Shown here: positions 56,626 to 64,000 of the stretch, piece by piece | Numbering within the stretch: the stretch's first letter is position 1 | Layout of the letters: every line of letters starts with the position of its first letter | NCBI GenBank assembly: GCA_021772335.1 | Contig: JAJFMD010000005.1 | Location: forward strand, 186,001-250,000 | Source: Chlamydiota bacterium | Lineage (GTDB): Bacteria > Chlamydiota > Chlamydiia > Chlamydiales > Rhabdochlamydiaceae | Length of the DNA: 64,000 nt | Direction of reading: 5' to 3' | The notes under the pieces: model-generated | Told to the model about the DNA's origin: nothing | Databases searched by the model: none | Seen by the model: the letters and a program-made list of their open reading frames with translations, nothing else | Program-made: the position numbers and the translations under genes

Positions 56626-57771
56626 TTAAGCCAATAGACTAGCAACAGAACCTAGAACACTAGCTAAAGTGCTTGTTTCTGCTGGCTTCTCAGCTTCTAC
56701 TTTGTCTTCATCATCAGCATCATCTGAAGTTTCAGACATAGCAACAGCAGGCAATTCTACTGCATGTCTAACAGTTGTATCTGTTGCAGTAGTTGGAGCG
56801 TCTTTTCTTAACTCTCCAGGAGCAGCATCTAAGTCATCGTCAGTAACGATATCTAAGTCATCATCTGAACCTAGATCAGAGGCAGTAACGGTAGATGAAG
56901 CATCAAAATCATCTGCATCAGTTATAGGAGCAGATTCTTTCCTTTCTGCTTCCAAAGCGTTAACCTTTGCATTTAGCTTATAAACAGCATATGCAAGAGG
57001 GATAACCGCAAAAGAAGCGATAGAGCCAGCAATCATAAGGCCATCAAGAAGAGCTTTTGCACCAACAGCAGCTACAAGTGCAGCACCACCGAAGTATAAA
57101 GCAGCTCCAATACCAGCTAAAACAGCTAGCGCAGCAATTACTATAAGAACTTTCTTAGCTACTGATGCAGCTTTAGGATGAGCTTTTGCAGTTTTACTAA
57201 CACGGTTACCTAGTGCTTTTGCTCCTGCAACTGCAGAATCTTTTAAGCTTCTTCCCTTCGCAGCAATAGCGCTACCAGCTACAGCAACTAGACCAAGAAC
57301 TGCATATGCAGAAATCTTTCTATCAATTGCAGCAAGATCTTTAGCTCTTTGCTTGTCACTAGCGACAATGTAAGGGCCCTTTTCCTCTACCATAGTTTTA
57401 GTGCCATCTTCTTTAGTCACTAGGCGTAGAGTTGTTTGACGTGTCCCTACAGTGCTAAGAATATCAAGCTTTTGCGCATCAAGTTTTTGTACTCTTTTGC
57501 CAATCAATGCAGTCTTTCGAAGACCATCACCATTTCTGTGAGCATCCCAGCTAGATGCGATTGCTTTGTCAGGACGTGGCATTGCTGGAATTTTTGCTTT
57601 CATTGTAGCCATTCTTTCTGAAATAGTAGGGCTTTTTGTTAGTTCCTTTGCATCAGTGCCTAAAGCGGCAAGTTTTGCTTTAACAAGATCCATATTCTCT
57701 TCAGAGTATGGGCTCATGCCTAAACCAATTTCACCAGCAGTAAATGCAGTATTTATATCATTTGTTGTCAT
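56626..57771 (-). CDS. membrane protein with paired hydrophobic helices and acidic tail
   Basis: The 381-residue protein has no signal peptide. It has a soluble N-terminus (1-150), a short hydrophobic region around 150-170 and a bilobed hydrophobic block at about 205-265 (VLIVIAALAVLAGIGAAL, MIAGSIASFAVIPLAYAVY). An acidic, Asp/Ser/Thr-rich C-terminus follows (DDLDIVTDDDLDAAPGE). A cytosolic N-terminus with a two-helix hairpin and polar tail is the layout of chlamydial inclusion-membrane (Inc) proteins. AGGTGAT precedes the ATG. It starts 9 bases after the end of the next upstream gene, suggesting one transcript with it. Function inferred only. Confidence 0.72.
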   Translation of the reverse strand: MTTNDINTAFTAGEIGLGMSPYSEENMDLVKAKLAALGTDAKELTKSPTISERMATMKAKIPAMPRPDKAIASSWDAHRNGDGLRKTALIGKRVQKLDAQKLDILSTVGTRQTTLRLVTKEDGTKTMVEEKGPYIVASDKQRAKDLAAIDRKISAYAVLGLVAVAGSAIAAKGRSLKDSAVAGAKALGNRVSKTAKAHPKAASVAKKVLIVIAALAVLAGIGAALYFGGAALVAAVGAKALLDGLMIAGSIASFAVIPLAYAVYKLNAKVNALEAERKESAPITDADDFDASSTVTASDLGSDDDLDIVTDDDLDAAPGELRKDAPTTATDTTVRHAVELPAVAMSETSDDADDEDKVEAEKPAETSTLASVLGSVASLLA

Positions 57772-57780
57772 AACATCACC

Positions 57781-58854
57781 TTATTGTTTGTTATTAAATT
57801 TATTAATCAGACTTAATATATAGAATTTTTTGTTAAGTCTGTTTTTTTGGATTATTTTATCTATGTTATTATTTATAATTTTTTCTTCGTCTTTTAATTC
57901 TTTTAGCTCTTCTTCATCTGCTGTATAAATTTTTTTTAAAATATCAACGAGTTTTTCATTTTCAGATGAGGTTGGTTTTTTTCCAAAAATTCGTTCTTTC
58001 AGTGACAAAGTGGCTTTCTTTTGAGCTGGGGCTTTGTCTGTAGAGCTTGCGTCATCCATATCGATTTCTATTACCCCTCTTTCAGTAGAAGATGAAGCGC
58101 TTGAATGAATGCTTTCTGTTTCTGCAGTAGATCTTAAGTCGAAATTAGCTGGTAAAACGTTTGCAAGAGGTCCCGGTGTAGGGCTGGTATCAGCAAATCT
58201 TACAACTTTAGCTTTCTTTTCTTTAGGAGTTAATAATCCTCTTTTGCTTTCTTTGTCAGCATCAGCACGTTTTTTAGGAGCTGGAGCATTCGGGTTAGAA
58301 AAGTCTTCAGTTCTTACCCATTCAGAAGCTTTTGTATTGCCCGTTTGAGGTGTTGAAGGCTTTTTAAGAGGAGTTAAGGATTCAAAGCTAACATCTGAGG
58401 TTGTAGAAGCTGTATCGCTAGTAATTGATGCATCAGGACCTATTCCACGATGGCCAGTAACAGTTACAGTTTTTGTAAGCTCATTCCACAGATCACCGGC
58501 AGTTGTGTCTTTATTGGGGCAAACTTTAGTAGCAGGAGTTAAATCAACACCTTGTGTATCTTTGATGCTTTCTAAAGAGAAATTAGGGCCGATTATTTGA
58601 GCAGGCGTGTGGAGGCCTTTAACGCTAAGACGCTCAACTTTATCAAGAGATGCATTGGTTTGCTTAGCTTTACCTTCGTACATAGCCAACATGCCCGTAA
58701 CGAGGTTATGAGCTTTAGACGTATCGAAGCTGTCTAGGCTGTGCTTTTTAGAGACAATAACGACATCGTAGGTCTTATTGCCAACTTTCACAGTCCCAAC
58801 ATTTTTCTCATGACGCGCTGGAGGCGTACTATTATTATTAACTGGATTAACCAT
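57781..58854 (-). CDS. three-paralogue family protein 1 (unrecognised N-terminal domain)
   Basis: The 357-residue protein's N-terminal 130 residues match the starts of two genes at 61.4-63.4 kb: VGTVKVGNKTYDVVI (strand pair), then AHNLVTGMLAMYEGK, LSVKGLHTP, NFSLESIK and AGDLWNEL. Between 150 and 300 it is low-complexity Ser/Thr/Lys-rich, and the C-terminal 60 residues are a charged helix. I find no signal peptide, membrane segment or enzyme motif. An in-frame GTG lies five codons upstream of the chosen ATG. It may be an effector or a surface-associated regulatory protein, but nothing proves it. Confidence 0.75.
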   Translation of the reverse strand: MVNPVNNNSTPPARHEKNVGTVKVGNKTYDVVIVSKKHSLDSFDTSKAHNLVTGMLAMYEGKAKQTNASLDKVERLSVKGLHTPAQIIGPNFSLESIKDTQGVDLTPATKVCPNKDTTAGDLWNELTKTVTVTGHRGIGPDASITSDTASTTSDVSFESLTPLKKPSTPQTGNTKASEWVRTEDFSNPNAPAPKKRADADKESKRGLLTPKEKKAKVVRFADTSPTPGPLANVLPANFDLRSTAETESIHSSASSSTERGVIEIDMDDASSTDKAPAQKKATLSLKERIFGKKPTSSENEKLVDILKKIYTADEEELKELKDEEKIINNNIDKIIQKNRLNKKFYILSLINKFNNKQ

Positions 58855-59009
58855 AATTATTTTAAACACATTGTTGCTTAATGAAATTAAAAGTATACTA
58901 TAATTAATATTTAATTACAAGTTAATTCTAATTTTAATTTGATAAATATAATAATAAATCGTGTGTTGCGCGATAAGTGATGATCAATTAGAGTGTTAGG
59001 GTAATACTC

Positions 59010-59648
59010 ATGATAGGTAGGCGGGTTATGTCTGAGAAAGATGCTGATCGTAAGGGGTTTAAGGCGTTGTTATTATTTGGTCCTCCGGGATCGGGTAAGG
59101 GGACGCTTGGTAAGGTGCTTGCGCAGGCCGCTGATCACGTCCATCTCTCTTCAGGAGACGTTTTTAGGGGGTTAGATCCTCAGTCTGCTCAGGGTAAGCT
59201 TTTTAGGGAGTATGCCGATAAAGGGCGCCTGGTTCCTGATGAGGTGACGATCGAGATCTGGCATCTATATGTGCTAGGACTTATTAAGTCAGGAGCTTAT
59301 GACCCAGATAAGCAGTTCCTATTGTTGGATGGGATTCCTAGGACAGTGCGCCAGGTTAATCTAATCATGCCCTATCTCGATCTGCAGAGCATTCTTGTTC
59401 TGGAGATGTCTGATGTTGAAGGGCTTATAAATAGGCTAGTCGGGAGAGCGAAGATAGAGGGGCGTGTTGATGATCAAGACCCTGCTGTGTTGAGGACCCG
59501 GATGGACGTCTATCAAAGCGAAACAGCGGTTATTCTAGATCATTTACCGAAAGAGCTCATTACATGGGTTGATGCGGGCCAGACGAAGCTTAGGGTTCTT
59601 AGGGACGTTTTAGGGAAGCTGGCAGATCTGCTCAATCCTCCTCTGTAA
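59010..59648 (+). CDS. adk: adenylate kinase
   Basis: The 212-residue protein has the P-loop FGPPGSGKGTLGK, HLSSGDVFR, the substrate segment GRLVPDE, LLLDGIPRT and the short LID GRAKIEGRVDDQDP with its conserved Arg residues, then RMDVYQSET. It converts AMP and ATP to two ADP. The LID is the short type without zinc cysteines. Two starts are possible; AGGG eight bases before the first ATG favours it over the one six codons later. The gene stands alone between two unusual gene groups and uses many AGG and GGG codons, unlike its neighbours. Confidence 0.92.
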   Translation: MIGRRVMSEKDADRKGFKALLLFGPPGSGKGTLGKVLAQAADHVHLSSGDVFRGLDPQSAQGKLFREYADKGRLVPDEVTIEIWHLYVLGLIKSGAYDPDKQFLLLDGIPRTVRQVNLIMPYLDLQSILVLEMSDVEGLINRLVGRAKIEGRVDDQDPAVLRTRMDVYQSETAVILDHLPKELITWVDAGQTKLRVLRDVLGKLADLLNPPL

Positions 59649-59726
59649 AATAGTTAAAATTCTGATTGTTAGTAACTTGCGGATTTTCTTAAAGTTTTGA
59701 TTATTATATATTTATAAAATTTTATT

Positions 59727-59758
59727 CCATTATAATAATAATTTTGTTATTATAGTGG
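59727..59758. repeat. inverted repeat in the leader of the 554-residue membrane protein
   Basis: CCATTATAATAA (59727-59738) and TTATTATAGTGG (59747-59758) are complementary at 11 of 12 positions (a wobble at the other), with an eight-base loop, and end 18 bases before the first ATG. It may be a leader stem, or merely reflect AT-rich sequence. Confidence 0.4.
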
Positions 59759-59776
59759 CAGAATTAATAATATATA

Positions 59777-61441
59777 ATGGTTTTTAATATAATGGCTAAT
59801 CCAGTTGGCGATAAAGCTGTGCGGTTTAATCCGCATGTCGAGGTTTTTGGAGCTGATGCTCCTAAGCGTGATCCGGTGAGCGATGTCGCTACGCCCCGTT
59901 TTGCTGTGCCTACACATCGAGGTCCAAAAGCTCCTGAAGCACTTTTTGGAATTTGTATGAGTGCTCAGGAAGTCATTGTTGATTACGCTACGGTTTTGCG
60001 TACGCCTCTTGGTGATATTCTGCCAATTAATAACCCCATATATCCAACAATGGCGATTACAACGGGGTTGAACTTTTTCTGGGGTGCTTTGCACACTGCA
60101 AGTGCTGTAAGAGCGCGCGGTTTTGCTAGGGATATTGGAGATCATAAAGGGAAAGTCAATGGTGATATTGAAGTTGTATCGCGTGTGTTTCACTCTTTGG
60201 GTGGTGCGGGTTTTTTAGCTGTACGAACATTAACATTAACCGCGTTGCTTAAAGGGATTGAGACTGGTAGAACAGCGCCATCACTTATTGGTCGTTCTAC
60301 ATATTGGATGGGTCAAATTGGACTTGGAGCCTTTGCTTTGCTCTATACGGGATTGACAATTGGCACGGCTAAAAAGCTTAGTGATCGCTACAATTTTAAT
60401 AATAAATTGGCGGGTGTTGCAAATATTAAAGGGTTTGATGACAAAGAGGCTGTTGAGTTAGCTCGGTTTTTAGAGAAACGCACTACACCGAGCATGGTTG
60501 AAATGACAGCGTCGATTGAGAAAAAACTTGGTAAAGATGCGCGCGCAATTGTAGAAAAACGTGGACGAGAGTTTTTTGCTAAAGAATTGCCCCAATTATT
60601 TAATCAACTTCGCAAAGATGGAATCTGGGAAGATGCTCCTAAACTGTCTAAAGATGATGCAATAAAATATGCTGAAGAAACATTTGGCACATTAGGTTTG
60701 CAGCAGATTGGATTGATTTTAGAAATGGAAAAGCTGCAGGTGAAAAAAGAGAGAAAGATGTCTCGCGTGGTTTCTGCTGAAGTTGTCAAAATGCTAAATA
60801 AGGCATCTACAAATAAGCATGGAATCCTCTCTGAAAGATTGCAGTCAAAGGATCCTGTTGTTCGCGAAAAAGCTTTAAATGAAATCCATGAAATTTCAAG
60901 TAAGATGGCTGCAAAAATGAAGAAAGGCGAAATTACAGAGTGGATGTTGTTGTTAGCTGGAGTTCTTGGAATTGCGAGTTTAGTAATGATGATGGTTATT
61001 ACTGCGGGAACTCCGTTTATTGTTGCTGCGACTTTATTTGCTTTGTCGTCGCTTATTACTTTGTATTTCTCATTTGTCGAATTTAATGAGCAGCTTAAAC
61101 AGGGAACTGTTCAAGGTAAGTATGATAAACAAATCGTATTGTTTAGTATGGCGACATTTTTGACTATGGCCGTTTTGGGAGTCTCTCTTGCAGCGGCGTT
61201 CTCGTTTGGTATTCCGCTTTTAGCTGTTCTTGTGGGATCTCTTGTTGGATTGCCTTGGTTTACTATTGATGCTGTTGCTTATTATAAGATTGTGAAAGCA
61301 GAAAATGCGCAAAAGAAACGAGATGCTACTATTGATCCTGAAATAATTCGTAAGAAAGAGCAGAAACAGCGCGAAGAGCTTTTACGTGTCAGAAGATTCT
61401 GGCAAGAGCGTATAGATAATCAAAATCTACAATCTGCTTAA
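59777..61441 (+). CDS. multi-pass membrane protein of unknown function
   Basis: The 554-residue protein has a soluble N-terminus of about 90 residues. Hydrophobic segments follow at about 95-120 and 170-200, then a long charged helical section (to about 390) and two further hydrophobic pairs (LLLAGVLGIASLVMMMVI, PFIVAATLFALSSLITLYF; VLFSMATFLTMAVLGVSLAAAF, IPLLAVLVGSLVGLPWFTI). It ends in a basic coiled-coil tail. I recognise no family. MANPVG at residue 6 is a likely alternative start. It converges with the next gene, three bases from its stop. Location between the paralogues hints at a joint role in the host interface, by inference. Confidence 0.7.
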   Translation: MVFNIMANPVGDKAVRFNPHVEVFGADAPKRDPVSDVATPRFAVPTHRGPKAPEALFGICMSAQEVIVDYATVLRTPLGDILPINNPIYPTMAITTGLNFFWGALHTASAVRARGFARDIGDHKGKVNGDIEVVSRVFHSLGGAGFLAVRTLTLTALLKGIETGRTAPSLIGRSTYWMGQIGLGAFALLYTGLTIGTAKKLSDRYNFNNKLAGVANIKGFDDKEAVELARFLEKRTTPSMVEMTASIEKKLGKDARAIVEKRGREFFAKELPQLFNQLRKDGIWEDAPKLSKDDAIKYAEETFGTLGLQQIGLILEMEKLQVKKERKMSRVVSAEVVKMLNKASTNKHGILSERLQSKDPVVREKALNEIHEISSKMAAKMKKGEITEWMLLLAGVLGIASLVMMMVITAGTPFIVAATLFALSSLITLYFSFVEFNEQLKQGTVQGKYDKQIVLFSMATFLTMAVLGVSLAAAFSFGIPLLAVLVGSLVGLPWFTIDAVAYYKIVKAENAQKKRDATIDPEIIRKKEQKQREELLRVRRFWQERIDNQNLQSA

Positions 61442-61444
61442 TAC

Positions 61445-62626
61445 TTAACTTTGTTCTTGATTACGCTTGAGTGCGTCTTTATTTTGACGTATTCTATTCT
61501 CTGCTTGAATCATCAATAATAAATTAGCTTTCTTGTTTTTGTCGATGTGTGCTTGTGTAACAGTGATTTCCCATAGCTGCAATTCCTCATTTTCAATTGC
61601 AGTGAGATTGCCAGGGTTCCTAGAAAGATAGTTATCAATCGTTTCAATAGTTATATCTGCATTGCTAGAAGTAGGAGAAGCTGATTCCTCTTTAGATCCA
61701 TGAAGTTCTTTTGGGCTTTGTGGACTTGGAGGAGTTTGTGGGTTAGGCTTAGGTTCTTCATCGATAAGTTCAGGTAATCCTTCAACATCATCAGAATTGT
61801 CGTCTGTTGATATGGAATTTGCCTGCTGTGGTTGAACGGGTTCTTCTTGGGGTCTTGTAGCGAGAGATTCTTTATGTCTATTGGTTGCAGCTGGCTTATC
61901 TTCATCATCAAATACTGAGAACGCATGGCTAGATACAGATTCGTTGCCGTCGGTATCTGTTTGAACCTGTGGATCATCATTATCGTTATCTGACGCAACG
62001 TCAGCGGTATCAATTAGGATCTCTTCTAAAGAGGGGCCTGTGTATTCGTTAACAGGGGGACGTGGAGTTGCTTTCGGTTCATTTATGAGGCTATGATAGA
62101 CGCTTGAATCGTCATTATTCGTATCGTGCTGCGAACTAGTTTCTGAAACGAATGAGAATGAGGGGTGCTCGTTATGTTGTGGGGTAAATGGAGCTGTAAA
62201 GGCAACGGTAGATTGAAATGCTTCCCAAAGGTCTTGAGCACGGAGTGTATCAGTTTGAGTAGGGAAATGCTGTTTAATCATTTCTTGTTGATCAGGCTTT
62301 AAGTCGTTCTCTACCATTTTGTAAGAAAAGTTGTGTTCCTGATAATGCTCAGGTTTTTTGGAGTGGAGTCCCTTTTTATCAAGTTTGCGTATGGTCTCAA
62401 AGGCTTTAACACGTTCTTTAGCTGGTTTTGAATGGTTGAGGTGGCCTTCGTGGAGTGTGAGAAGATCTTGTACGAGATCGTGTGCTGTGCGTGCTTGGTC
62501 GGGAGAAAGGGTAGTTACGCGCTTTGAACGCAAGGTCGCACTGTAGCGCTTGCCGTTAAAGGAGACCTCTCCAAGGCTGATACGTTGGTGGGGAACAGCA
62601 GACTGATAAGATGAAACAGAAGACAT
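61445..62626 (-). CDS. three-paralogue family protein 2
   Basis: This 393-residue protein has the same N-terminal domain as its paralogues: LGEVSFNGKRYSATL, AHDLVQDLLTLHEGHL, LDKKGLHSK, EHNFSYKMV and RAQDLWEAF. The middle (about 150-300) is acidic and low complexity (SDNDNDDPQVQTDTDGNES), and the C-terminal 60 residues are helical and charged (ENEELQLWEITVTQAHIDK). The domain is thus followed by an unrelated tail in each copy. AAGG lies nine bases before the ATG. No signal peptide. Function unknown. Confidence 0.78.
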   Translation of the reverse strand: MSSVSSYQSAVPHQRISLGEVSFNGKRYSATLRSKRVTTLSPDQARTAHDLVQDLLTLHEGHLNHSKPAKERVKAFETIRKLDKKGLHSKKPEHYQEHNFSYKMVENDLKPDQQEMIKQHFPTQTDTLRAQDLWEAFQSTVAFTAPFTPQHNEHPSFSFVSETSSQHDTNNDDSSVYHSLINEPKATPRPPVNEYTGPSLEEILIDTADVASDNDNDDPQVQTDTDGNESVSSHAFSVFDDEDKPAATNRHKESLATRPQEEPVQPQQANSISTDDNSDDVEGLPELIDEEPKPNPQTPPSPQSPKELHGSKEESASPTSSNADITIETIDNYLSRNPGNLTAIENEELQLWEITVTQAHIDKNKKANLLLMIQAENRIRQNKDALKRNQEQS

Positions 62627-62706
62627 TATTTAAACCTTATATTGTATTAAATAAGTATTTTAATGAATATCTTATTAAATATCAATATATTATAAAAATT
62701 TTAATA

Positions 62707-63441
62707 TCATGTTTTTTGCAATTTAACGGGTCTTTTCCCTCTTTCCTTTCTGAAATTTTCAAGGGCATCCTCAAAAATCTGGAGAAGGTGATCGATAGCA
62801 GATTTATGCGTATTATAGGTTATCTGGTTTGATCTTAGTTTCTTAAGGCTATCAATTTTTTCTTTTAAAGTTGTTACTTTGAGTGTATTCAGCTGGTTGT
62901 TTTGTATGATTTCATAGAATGGTTTTAAAATAGCGGGCTCATTTTGGCTTTCTTTTTTATTCCATCTGGGTAGAAGGTTGGTTGCTTTATTCCATAGATT
63001 TGAATACCACGGGACAGATTGTTCTGGTTGAGCCTCTTCTCGATGGAATGTCGTTGAATGAATGGAAATATCTCGAAAAATTTGATCAGCTCTTACGTTG
63101 TCTACTGCTTGAAAATGCTCTTGTAAGGGGAGTGATAGGTTCTCTCTAATGCTGTTTAGATCAAAGTTATGCGTTTGGAAAACGTTTTGAGTTGTTGTGT
63201 GAAGGCCATTGCTGTCTAGTTTTGTGATGTGCTGAAAAGCTCTTTGGTGACTTTCATCTGTATGCGTAGCTAAATAACCCTCATGCATATAAAGGAGATC
63301 TTGAACGGACTGGTATGTTTTTTGCAGTACAGATTGATTGAGGTTTTCGGTATTTGTTGCGTGCATGGTGCAACGGTACTTTTTGCCATTAAAGAGAAAG
63401 AGACCTAGACTAACATTAGTAGTAAGAAGTACTTCAGACAT
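62707..63441 (-). CDS. three-paralogue family protein 3
   Basis: This 244-residue, shortest member begins SLGLFLFNGKKYRCTM, then SVQDLLYMHEGYLATH, LDSNGLHTTT, THNFDLNSIRENL and VRADQIFRDI. After residue 140 it has a short polar section and a helical C-terminus (LKEKIDSLKKLRSNQITYN, HLLQIFEDALENF). AAGGG precedes the ATG. It lies 80 bases upstream of the start of paralogue 2 on the same strand, so the two may be expressed together. Function unknown. Confidence 0.78.
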   Translation of the reverse strand: MSEVLLTTNVSLGLFLFNGKKYRCTMHATNTENLNQSVLQKTYQSVQDLLYMHEGYLATHTDESHQRAFQHITKLDSNGLHTTTQNVFQTHNFDLNSIRENLSLPLQEHFQAVDNVRADQIFRDISIHSTTFHREEAQPEQSVPWYSNLWNKATNLLPRWNKKESQNEPAILKPFYEIIQNNQLNTLKVTTLKEKIDSLKKLRSNQITYNTHKSAIDHLLQIFEDALENFRKERGKRPVKLQKT

Positions 63442-63513
63442 TGGCTAACCCTTTTTAATTTGCTGTAATTATAAAGGTTGTTGCCTTTATGAGTAATTTA
63501 TAAATAAAATTTT

Positions 63514-64000
63514 ATGAATTCAATTGATAGTGCTGTAGATGCTTTTCTCGTATATCTTGGTTCTGAGAAGGGGCTAAGGGTGAACTCGATAGATGCGTAT
63601 CGTCAAGATCTCGCGCATTTTGTGAAGTATTATGTTGAAGCTAAGGGAACGGATCTTTCGGGGTTAGGTCAGGATGATCTTTTGCTCTATTTAGAAGGGG
63701 TTAAAGGGAAAGGCTATGCGAGTAGTACGATCTGTCGTATGTTGGTTTCTCTTAAGCTTTTTTGTCGTTTTATCCAGCAAGAGGGATTTATTAGGCGCGA
63801 TGTTCATCTTTATTTTGATACGCCAAAGCTGTGGCGTCTTGTTCCTGAAGTGCTAAGTTGCACAGAGGTCAGTGATCTTTTGTGCGCCCCTGGGGATGAT
63901 CTTTTGGGAATGCGTGACCGGGCGCTTTTTGATGTTCTCTATAGTTGCGGTTTAAGAGTATCTGAAGTGTGCAACCTCGATCTTTATGATGTTAGTGATC
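63514..64000 (+). CDS. XerC/XerD-type tyrosine recombinase, 3' end outside window
   Basis: The first 162 residues are visible. The N-terminal SAM-like core-binding domain (FLVYLGSEKGLRVNSIDAYRQDLAHF, YASSTICRMLVSLKLFCRFIQQEG) is followed by the start of the catalytic domain (RDRALFDVLYSCGLRVSEVCNLDL, with the first catalytic Arg in GLRVSE). Xer proteins resolve chromosome dimers at dif. The pair XerC versus XerD cannot be told from the N-terminal half; the gene could also be an integrase-like paralogue. Confidence 0.88.
   Translation, partial: MNSIDSAVDAFLVYLGSEKGLRVNSIDAYRQDLAHFVKYYVEAKGTDLSGLGQDDLLLYLEGVKGKGYASSTICRMLVSLKLFCRFIQQEGFIRRDVHLYFDTPKLWRLVPEVLSCTEVSDLLCAPGDDLLGMRDRALFDVLYSCGLRVSEVCNLDLYDVSD

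Noticed and set aside
56669-56983. Ser/Ala-rich plus-strand frame of 104 codons
   Set aside because: It is the antisense of the acidic, low-complexity tail of the 381-residue membrane protein.
59750-60193. 147-codon minus-strand frame opposite the 554-residue protein
   Set aside because: It has an arginine/cysteine-rich composition of a shadow and overlaps a gene with clear membrane helices.
1-64000. tRNA or rRNA genes
   Set aside because: I found no T-loop-like GGTTCGAATCC with matching acceptor stems in the intergenic regions, though a covariance-model scan would be the decisive check.

Overview
The window looks like chromosome of a member of the phylum Chlamydiota outside the Chlamydiaceae, that is an environmental or amoeba-associated chlamydia (Parachlamydiaceae- or Simkaniaceae-like; I cannot name the genus). 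The evidence is a lysine/alanine-repeat histone-like HctB protein, a plant-like FabI, the gene order hemW - acidic CT053-like protein - sucA - sucB known from Chlamydia trachomatis, a thymidine kinase/Tgt/YhhQ queuine-salvage block, and a high density of eukaryotic-like proteins (BTB/POZ, ankyrin, leucine-rich repeats, paired transmembrane helices of the inclusion-membrane type). I see no tRNA, rRNA, insertion sequence or CRISPR.

Layout. 0-9 kb: a partial NDP-forming acyl-CoA synthetase, two tandem paralogous secreted proteins separated by strong terminators, an RDD membrane protein, tdk, tgt, yhhQ, a membrane-anchored kinase-like protein and a periplasmic protein. 9-17 kb: a large conserved protein of unknown role and two tandem inverse-autotransporter-like outer-membrane proteins with beta-helix passengers. 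17-26 kb: an envelope block on the minus strand, with an Mla-type lipid transport operon (mlaE-mlaF-mlaD-yqgE) and tamA-tamB. 26-31 kb: a BTB/POZ protein, then an NfeD-NfeD-FloA membrane-microdomain operon meeting a FliO-like protein. 31-37.5 kb: HAD phosphatase, an unknown protein, a GH63-type glucosidase and a GMC oxidoreductase. 37.7-44 kb: a 1597-residue ankyrin-type protein and a 468-residue leucine-rich protein that share an N-terminal two-helix membrane module. 44-53.5 kb: fabI, hctB, holA, hemW, a CT053-like protein and the 2-oxoglutarate dehydrogenase genes sucA-sucB-lpdA. 53.5-56.5 kb: a cupin, a leucine-rich protein inserted between the iron-sulfur carrier gene and a broken copy of its 3' end, a ferredoxin and a small coiled-coil protein. 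56.6-63.4 kb: membrane proteins, an adenylate kinase and three paralogues sharing an N-terminal domain I do not recognise. The window ends inside a XerC/D tyrosine recombinase.

How it fits together. The core genes cover envelope lipid and outer-membrane protein assembly, the TCA cycle, fatty-acid synthesis, tRNA queuosine made from host queuine, and chromatin compaction. Between them sit lineage-specific host-interaction candidates. The strongest candidates for undescribed biology are the three-paralogue domain family at 57.8-63.4 kb, the ankyrin/leucine-rich pair with a common membrane module, and the tandem inverse autotransporters with conserved barrels and diverged passengers. Coding is very compact: five convergent gene pairs overlap by exactly four bases at their stop codons. 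All family assignments are by eye from translated sequence; no database search was run.
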